Positions 1 through 6,016 of a stretch of DNA of 6,016 nucleotides are shown here, one piece after another; the first letter of the stretch is position 1; every line of letters begins with the position of its first letter. A program made the translations under genes and the position numbers. The stretch is from Bryobacterales bacterium (GTDB taxonomy: Bacteria > Acidobacteriota > Terriglobia > Bryobacterales > Bryobacteraceae): assembly GCA_016880505.1 (NCBI GenBank), contig JAEHDI010000166.1, positions 1 through 6,016 of the forward strand, given 5' to 3'. The notes under the pieces are model-generated. The model was not told the DNA's origin. It was given only the letters and a program-made list of their open reading frames with translations, and searched no databases.

Positions 1-1529
1 CGCCCCCTCGACCACGTCAAGTTCTCAACAAACTCCGCTCCGCGCGTCCGGTTGCGGTACGCGTAAAAGGCCGGGCTTCCGGGAAGAACCGTCCCGTCTC
101 GCGATGCCAGAGTGGGGATCTCGGGATGCGGGCGGTCCCAGTGGAGGTCGTCCCAATTCAAGCCGGCGCGAGTTTCGCTCGCCCAGCGCGGGCTCAGGTA
201 GCTGGTCAGCGTGAAGGCGAGGCTGACTGAGTCCTGCGAGAGTCCGGAAACAAAATCGTGATACGGAGTCCAGATGAAATCGGGCCGCGAGAGCGTCGCC
301 GCCGCCAGCCTGGCCATCAGGCGGTGGCGGCTGCCTTCCGGTTGGTAGTCGAACCGCTGCAAAACCAAGGTTCGATCCAGCGAAAGAGGAGGAACGAGTC
401 GGAGTGTCGCATAGGGGAGGTTGCCGTCAGTTACAGGCGGGGGAGAAAACCTGTCGAGTAGCCTTGCGGCGACACTGTCGGGGGTGGTGAACAACGAAAA
501 GCGCGTCGAGGGGAGAAGCCAATCGGCGGGCTCTCCGAAGCTACGGCTGCGGAGGCGCTCAAATGCCGTGGAAGTGAACAGCGGCAGAGATGGCACGGGT
601 CCTCCGGCCTGGAAGCCCATGTAGTTCTCCTTCAGCGGGCGGCGCGGCTGGTCGTTCCGGTTATCCTGGAAGCCATTCGCGTTCAGAACATCGTTCTTCA
701 GGTAGAAATAGGCGAGGCCGTGCCACTGAGTCCCCCCGGCGCGGGTGACGGCGTTGGCCAGGAAACCCGACGTCCTTCCGTACTCAGCGGAGAAGTTGTT
801 CGTGGAGACGCGATACTCCTGGATGGCCTCGGGAGCGATTGCGGTCAGCGGGCCGGTGATGAGGTAGTTGTTGTTCTCCAGGCCATCGAGCAGAAAATTC
901 GAGGCGGACGGCCGCTGACCGTTGACCGAGAGGCCCAAACCGCGGGAAGTCGTCGTATCGGCGGTGACGCCAGGTAGGGTGAGCAGCATCGTATAGACGT
1001 CACGGCCGGCCAGCGGCAGGTAACTAACTTGGAACGGGTCGATCACGTGCGAAACCGTGGGCTCGAGAGAGCCCTTGCGCCCGCGATTTGCGTCGAACGA
1101 GCCGTAGCGGCTGGTGTCCACGTCCGGACCGAAGAAGGTGAGCACCGCTTCCGAATTCGGGAAGAACACGCTGCGGTGTTCCCCCGCCTGCCAGACGTCG
1201 GCCAGCAAACGCAACCGGAAATCGAGGTCGAGGCGTCCCGCGACCGGAAGTTCCAGAGCGTACAATTCTTGAGGCTGGTAGCCGTCGGCTGCCACCCTGA
1301 CGCGGCAAAATCCCGGCGCAAGTAGCGGAAGAACGTAGTATCCGGAATCGTCGCTGCGCGCCGTGGCCCTTGCGTTGGTCGCCGCCGCCGAGTAGGCGAC
1401 TTGGGCTCCTCCGATGCCGAGACCCGTCTGGACATCCACCACACGGCCCGAGATGAGAGCATGCGTAGTCTGGGCCGGAGCGACGACCGTCAGGACACAA
1501 CACAACACCAGTACCCAGACCCCAGACAT
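1..1529 (-). CDS. TonB-dependent receptor, Oar-like, with carboxypeptidase-regulatory-like domain (3' end cut by window edge)
   Basis: Reading the minus strand from the ATG at 1529 gives 509 uninterrupted codons to the left edge, so the start is present and most of the beta-barrel is missing. Residues 1-19 form a hydrophobic signal peptide ending VVAPA before Q20; it lacks a basic residue before the hydrophobic core. Residues about 25-108 resemble a carboxypeptidase-regulatory-like (Ig-like) domain (ISGRVVD, then DDSGYYVLPLLAPG). Residues about 168-270 are a plug domain (LPLAGRDVY, LPGV, SVNGQRPSASNFLLDGLENN, IQEYRVSTNNFSAEYGR, GTQWHG). Barrel strands start after about 270, including an AGGPV segment at 308-312. 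An in-frame TGA at 1550-1548 leaves this ATG as the only common start codon, and no Shine-Dalgarno sequence precedes it. The family imports bulky ligands across the outer membrane using TonB energy, or acts in surface adhesion; full members usually exceed 900 residues. The substrate cannot be told. The family is confident, the specific role unknown. Confidence 0.9.
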   Translation of the reverse strand, partial: MSGVWVLVLCCVLTVVAPAQTTHALISGRVVDVQTGLGIGGAQVAYSAAATNARATARSDDSGYYVLPLLAPGFCRVRVAADGYQPQELYALELPVAGRLDLDFRLRLLADVWQAGEHRSVFFPNSEAVLTFFGPDVDTSRYGSFDANRGRKGSLEPTVSHVIDPFQVSYLPLAGRDVYTMLLTLPGVTADTTTSRGLGLSVNGQRPSASNFLLDGLENNNYLITGPLTAIAPEAIQEYRVSTNNFSAEYGRTSGFLANAVTRAGGTQWHGLAYFYLKNDVLNANGFQDNRNDQPRRPLKENYMGFQAGGPVPSLPLFTSTAFERLRSRSFGEPADWLLPSTRFSLFTTPDSVAARLLDRFSPPPVTDGNLPYATLRLVPPLSLDRTLVLQRFDYQPEGSRHRLMARLAAATLSRPDFIWTPYHDFVSGLSQDSVSLAFTLTSYLSPRWASETRAGLNWDDLHWDRPHPEIPTLASRDGTVLPGSPAFYAYRNRTRGAEFVENLTWSRG

Positions 1530-1536
1530 GCGACCA

Positions 1537-1542
1537 ATTATA
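1537..1542 (-). promoter_or_regulatory. Candidate -10 box (TATAAT) of a sigma-70-type promoter for the TonB-dependent receptor
   Basis: The minus strand carries an exact TATAAT seven bases before the receptor ATG (TATAAT, TGGTCGC, ATG). It sits in a locally AT-rich patch of an otherwise GC-rich window. Normal spacing from a -10 box would start transcription at about 1530-1529, on or next to the A of the ATG, which would give a leaderless mRNA and fits the absence of a Shine-Dalgarno sequence. No good -35 hexamer is seen 16-19 bases upstream; the bases there read about GGCAGA. The rest of the 54-base gap (1530-1583) holds only a direct repeat of CAGAT, eight bases apart. The match could be chance, and the receptor may be transcribed from the upstream operon. 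Confidence 0.4.
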
Positions 1543-1583
1543 CGAAATCAATCTGGAGATCTGCCGAAAACCGCACGCCCGGC

Positions 1584-2939
<1,356 letters not shown>

Positions 2940-2943
2940 GTCA
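2940..2943 (-). other. Kinase/regulator junction TGA-C-ATG, no Shine-Dalgarno sequence
   Basis: The kinase stop TGA (2943-2941) is followed by one base and then the regulator ATG (2939-2937). The roughly 20 bases before that ATG (reading CGGCCGAACCATCC up to the stop) contain no purine-rich ribosome binding site. Translation of the regulator therefore probably depends on ribosomes that finish the kinase and re-initiate, which would keep the two proteins at a linked ratio. The mechanism is inferred from spacing alone. Confidence 0.6.
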
Positions 2944-4740
2944 GGATGGTTCGGCCGCAAGGTCGTTTCCAGGAGCGGTCGGAAGCTCGATGCGAAACGT
3001 GGTCCCGCGCCCTTGCTCGCTCTCTACAGTAATCCGGCCAGTGTGGTCGCTGACCACCGACTGCACGATCGCCAGTCCGAGGCCGGTACCATGCTGTTTG
3101 GTGGTGTAGTACGGAGTGAACAGCCGCTCGCATTCCTCTTTCGTCAGCCCCTCGCCGGTATCGGATACCTCCAGCGTCACGCCGCCTTCGACACGCCGCG
3201 TCCGGAAGCGAAGCGTGCCCCCGGCGGGCATTGCGTCGATGGCGTTCAAGGTCAGGTTTTGAAGGGCGCGCAAGACTTGCCCGGGATCGGCCGAGATCTT
3301 TGCAAGGCTTTCGTCGAGGTGAGCCTCCGTGTGAATCCTTGGGCGTGCCTCGCCTCGAAGCTGTGCGTCGAACAGCCGCAGGTTTTCTTGTACGAGTTCG
3401 TTCAGGTCGACAATTTCAAACTGCGGCGGCGGCATCTTCGCGAACTCGCTGAACCGGCCGATGATCGTTTTCAGATTCGAGAGTTCCGCGAGCAGCGTCG
3501 CGGTACTCTCGCGGAAGATCTCGTCGAACTGATCCGGCGCCTGCGCCCGTGCGCGCTGGAGATTCTCCACCGTGATCTGCAATGGAAAGAGCGGGTTTTT
3601 CAGCTCGTGGGCGAGGCGTCGTGCGAGCTCGCGCCAGGCAGCGACGCGCTCGGTCTGCACAAGGCGGTCGCGCTGTTCGATGAGCTGCCCGGTCATCCGG
3701 TTGAACGCCTCCGCGAGCTCGCCGATCTCGTCGCGCGAGCGCACCTCCACCCGGGCATCCCAGTTTCCAGAGGCCACCTCCCGAGCCCCGGCTGCGAGCT
3801 GGTCCACTGGCCGGGTGATTCTCGCCGTCACCCAGTAACTGAGCACAACACCAAGCAGGAGTCCCGCACCGGCCACGGCCAGTCCGGCCATTCGGATACG
3901 CCCGATGAGCGCCGCCAGTTCCCCTCGCGAGCTGCCCGCCAGCAGTACCCCGAGCAGGTCGCCCTCCCGGCCCGTCAGCGGGATCGCTTGAAACGTCTCC
4001 GGCCCGTCCGGCCATTGAATCGTCCGACTGACCTCCCGTTTGTGCGTGAGTACCTCGTCGATCAACCCCTCGAGCGTTGACGCCCCCGCAACCGCCCCCA
4101 AGGGATCGGTAAGACTGCCCTGCGCAAAACTGGCCGTGAAGTTCCGGTACAGAAGGACGCGCATTCCGGCCGGAAGGACCAGCGAGCCGAGAAACTCCTT
4201 GTCCAGCCGGCGTCCCGCGACCACGTACAGTTTCCGGTCGCCGGCCATCACTTCACGCACCGCCGTCAGAGCCAGCGCCATTTCGCCAGGCAGTTCCTCT
4301 CTCTTCAGGAAGGCTCCCGTTTTCTGCCAGCCGGTTTGCTGCAAAAGCCAGTCGGCTTTGTAGCCGAAACGCGCCGCGAACTGCGCCGACGAGATGATCG
4401 ACCCGTCGCCGGCGACGATCTCCAGGAAATCCAGTCTTTGGGCAGCGGCGAGCGCTCCCGCTTCCTGCACGTAGGGAGAATAATCCGGCTGGCGCCGGCG
4501 GGCTTCGACTGCCATCCTTAGTGCGCTTTCCGACGCCGCAACCGCCTCGGACGTGCGGACGACCTCCTCGCCCCGCCGCGCGAACTCGCGCCGGAATTGC
4601 GCTACCAGGGCCTTGGTCCGCTGATCGTCCAGCTCACCGAAGGCGCGTTCCGTGAACGAGGAAACGGCCCAGATCGCCAGCGTCACTGTGACCGCGACGG
4701 TCAGCGCGACCAGCAGAATGAGCCGAACACGGAACGTCAT
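2941..4740 (-). CDS. Membrane-bound sensor histidine kinase, NtrY-like, with HAMP domain
   Basis: A 599-residue inner-membrane kinase. A first membrane helix (about 6-28) and a second (about 284-304) flank a periplasmic region of about 250 residues that looks Cache-like (LDFLEIVAGDGSIISSAQ at 103-119; a strand-rich part around 170-200), though the family is unsure. HAMP spans about 304-356 (RITRPVDQLAAGA, RDEIGELAEAFNRM). The dimerisation/phosphotransfer domain has phospho-acceptor H378 in AHELKNPLFPLQ. This and the later FSEFAKMPPP (430-439) resemble NtrY kinases. The ATPase domain has the N box LQNLTLNAIDA (493-503), G1 DTGEG (527-531), LFTPYYTTK (540-548) and G2 GTGLGLA (551-557). All catalytic motifs are intact. 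The ATG overlaps the binding-protein stop as ATGA and has a GAGGGA Shine-Dalgarno sequence. It should sense a periplasmic signal, perhaps via the binding protein encoded just upstream, and phosphorylate the adjacent sigma-54 activator. The ligand is unknown. Confidence 0.95.
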   Translation of the reverse strand: MTFRVRLILLVALTVAVTVTLAIWAVSSFTERAFGELDDQRTKALVAQFRREFARRGEEVVRTSEAVAASESALRMAVEARRRQPDYSPYVQEAGALAAAQRLDFLEIVAGDGSIISSAQFAARFGYKADWLLQQTGWQKTGAFLKREELPGEMALALTAVREVMAGDRKLYVVAGRRLDKEFLGSLVLPAGMRVLLYRNFTASFAQGSLTDPLGAVAGASTLEGLIDEVLTHKREVSRTIQWPDGPETFQAIPLTGREGDLLGVLLAGSSRGELAALIGRIRMAGLAVAGAGLLLGVVLSYWVTARITRPVDQLAAGAREVASGNWDARVEVRSRDEIGELAEAFNRMTGQLIEQRDRLVQTERVAAWRELARRLAHELKNPLFPLQITVENLQRARAQAPDQFDEIFRESTATLLAELSNLKTIIGRFSEFAKMPPPQFEIVDLNELVQENLRLFDAQLRGEARPRIHTEAHLDESLAKISADPGQVLRALQNLTLNAIDAMPAGGTLRFRTRRVEGGVTLEVSDTGEGLTKEECERLFTPYYTTKQHGTGLGLAIVQSVVSDHTGRITVESEQGRGTTFRIELPTAPGNDLAAEPS

Positions 4741-6016
4741 GGCCGTTCCCTCGCCAGCCAGACACTGTCCAGCCGCAGGGTGCCGTCGCGGGAGACCGGG
4801 GGAGTCGTCCAGACCTTGACCTCCGGCGACGTGGCGTAAAGCTCCGGCAGATGGAACAGCGGAATTACGGTGCGCTGCTCGATAAGGGCCTGCTCAGCCC
4901 GGAGTACCGATACCAGGGCTGAGGCTGCCGTTGTGGACTCGGAATCGGGCGCTCCGAGGGCCTTCGCGACTGCTCCGAGCGCTCCTCCAGCCTCTACGCT
5001 GGTGAGTCGCACCCGCACGAGGCGCAGGTCGGCCGTTCCCGAGTCTGCTGTTCGGACTGTGATCCCAGCCTCACGCGCGTTCAGCGCGATTCGTTCCGCC
5101 ACTGCCCGTTCCAGCGGGTCCGGACTGTGCACAAGCACGATCGAACGAAGCGCCGCCGGTGTCGAAGCTACCGCCCGCCGCGCCCGCTCGATGTCTCGCC
5201 CTGAGGGAAACAGGTGGGCATAGCCGCTGATCCACTGGGGAAGAATTCCGCCCGCGGGTTCCCCGCGTCTCTGAAGCAAGACTGCATGAATGGCCGGGCG
5301 ATCGATTGCGAAAGCGACTGCTTCCCGCAACGCGTCGTTTGCGCCCGCTGACCTTCCCGCTTCGAATCGCAGGGCCCACAGCTCGAGCGGCGCGCTGCTC
5401 CAGACGCGAAGACCGCGCTCCGATGCGCGTCGCGCCTCGGCGGGATCCACCTCCGCGACATCGGTTCGCCCAAGCTCGATGTCCAATACGGGATCTCGGG
5501 ACGAGCGGCCCAGTTCGACGGTGATCGTGTCGACAAAGGGCCTGCCCGCCCAGTGCCCGTTGTTGGCGGTCAGAACGGCGCGGCTTCCTTCCTGCCACTC
5601 CGAGATGCGGAAGGGCCCTGTGCCGTTCTCGGCGCCGTCGGGGTTTCGCACCACAACTGGAGGACGTGACTCAGCCAGTTCCCACAGCAGCCCCGGTATC
5701 GGACGCGAGGCCTGGATGATGACATCCCCACCGGACGTGAAGGCTCGCCAGTCGTTCTTCCCCGCTGCCAGTGACCCGGCCACAGCTTCCGCACTCACCG
5801 GCGTACCGTCGTGGAACCTGACGTCCGGCCGAAGCCTGAGCCGCCAGCGCGTCCGCGGTGTGTTGTGCACCCAGGAGACGGCGAGGGTTGGTTTCGCCTG
5901 CCCGCCATCGAAATCCACCAGCCGTTCGAACACGAGCGGAGACAGCATCTCCTTGGCTCGCGCATCGGTCATCGCCAGGCGAAGAGTTCCTCCGTAACGC
6001 GGGCGGTCGGCGGCGC
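4737..6016 (-). CDS. Extracellular solute-binding protein, family 5 (oligopeptide/nickel type), 5' end cut by window edge
   Basis: The frame is open from the right edge to the TGA at 4739-4737, giving 425 visible residues. An internal ATG at 5972 is not the start: the residues before it (DRPRYGGTLRLA) match the mature N-terminus usual in this family, so the signal peptide lies off the window. Family signs, numbered from the first visible residue, are WRLRLRPDVRFHDGTPVSAE (57-76), GTGPFRISEW (131-140) with a following NNGHW, and LREAVAFAIDRPAI (229-242). The C-terminal part ends RTVIPLFHLPELYATSPEVK (381-400), as at the close of other family 5 proteins. Such proteins bind peptides or other small solutes in the periplasm and hand them to an ABC permease. 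No permease or ATPase gene is visible; the next genes are the kinase and regulator, so it may instead, or also, feed ligand information to the kinase. The C-terminal region (about 325-385) is shorter than in typical 500-550-residue members. The family is confident, the ligand unknown. Confidence 0.88.
   Translation of the reverse strand, partial: AADRPRYGGTLRLAMTDARAKEMLSPLVFERLVDFDGGQAKPTLAVSWVHNTPRTRWRLRLRPDVRFHDGTPVSAEAVAGSLAAGKNDWRAFTSGGDVIIQASRPIPGLLWELAESRPPVVVRNPDGAENGTGPFRISEWQEGSRAVLTANNGHWAGRPFVDTITVELGRSSRDPVLDIELGRTDVAEVDPAEARRASERGLRVWSSAPLELWALRFEAGRSAGANDALREAVAFAIDRPAIHAVLLQRRGEPAGGILPQWISGYAHLFPSGRDIERARRAVASTPAALRSIVLVHSPDPLERAVAERIALNAREAGITVRTADSGTADLRLVRVRLTSVEAGGALGAVAKALGAPDSESTTAASALVSVLRAEQALIEQRTVIPLFHLPELYATSPEVKVWTTPPVSRDGTLRLDSVWLARERP
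4747..4752 (-). promoter_or_regulatory. Ribosome binding site of the histidine kinase
   Basis: The minus strand reads GAGGGA six bases before the kinase ATG at 4740, still inside the last codons of the binding-protein gene. It supports this start and, with the ATGA overlap, suggests both ribosome recruitment and translational coupling. The next gene in the operon has no such site. Confidence 0.65.

Noticed and set aside
1497..1502. Cys10-Cys11 in the receptor signal peptide as a possible lipobox
   Set aside because: The residue before the Cys is Leu (VLC) rather than Gly, Ala or Ser, and a later VVAPA-Q site fits ordinary signal peptidase cleavage.
1563..1583. Possible terminator hairpin after the regulator stop (GCCG pairing with CGGC)
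   Set aside because: The stem is only four base pairs with a 13-base loop and no following T run on the minus strand, too weak for an intrinsic terminator.
5970..5972. ATG at 5972 as the start of the binding protein
   Set aside because: The frame stays open to the right edge, and the residues before this ATG (RPRYGGTLRLA) are family-typical mature sequence, so the true start is outside the window.

Overview
All four genes in this 6 kb, GC-rich window are read leftward (minus strand), and about 98 percent of the window is coding. The probable source is a soil-type Acidobacteriota, perhaps the Solibacter/Bryobacter group. That rests on the GC-rich sequence, an Oar-like TonB-dependent receptor with an N-terminal carboxypeptidase-regulatory-like domain, and an NtrY/NtrX-style two-component pair. 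The assignment is by resemblance only, because no phylogenetic marker gene is present.

In order of transcription, from the right edge: (1) a family 5 extracellular solute-binding protein that runs off the right edge, so its signal peptide is not visible; (2) a 599-residue membrane histidine kinase with a large periplasmic domain, HAMP and an NtrY-like catalytic core, whose ATG overlaps the stop of gene 1 (ATGA); (3) a 451-residue NtrC/NtrX-type sigma-54 activator whose ATG lies one base after the kinase stop (TGA-C-ATG); (4) after a 54-base gap, the first 509 residues of a TonB-dependent outer-membrane receptor that runs off the left edge.

Genes 1 to 3 look like one translationally coupled operon. 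A simple reading is that the binding protein captures a solute, possibly a peptide, in the periplasm, the kinase senses it or the bound protein, and the activator switches on sigma-54 promoters. The receptor could be a co-transcribed target or an independent gene. Its gap carries a perfect TATAAT box placed so close to the ATG that a leaderless transcript is plausible, and it shows no sigma-54 promoter.

I saw no RNA genes, mobile elements, CRISPR arrays or convincing terminators. The points most worth following up are the binding-protein/kinase/activator module, the unusually compact binding protein, and the leaderless-looking receptor start.
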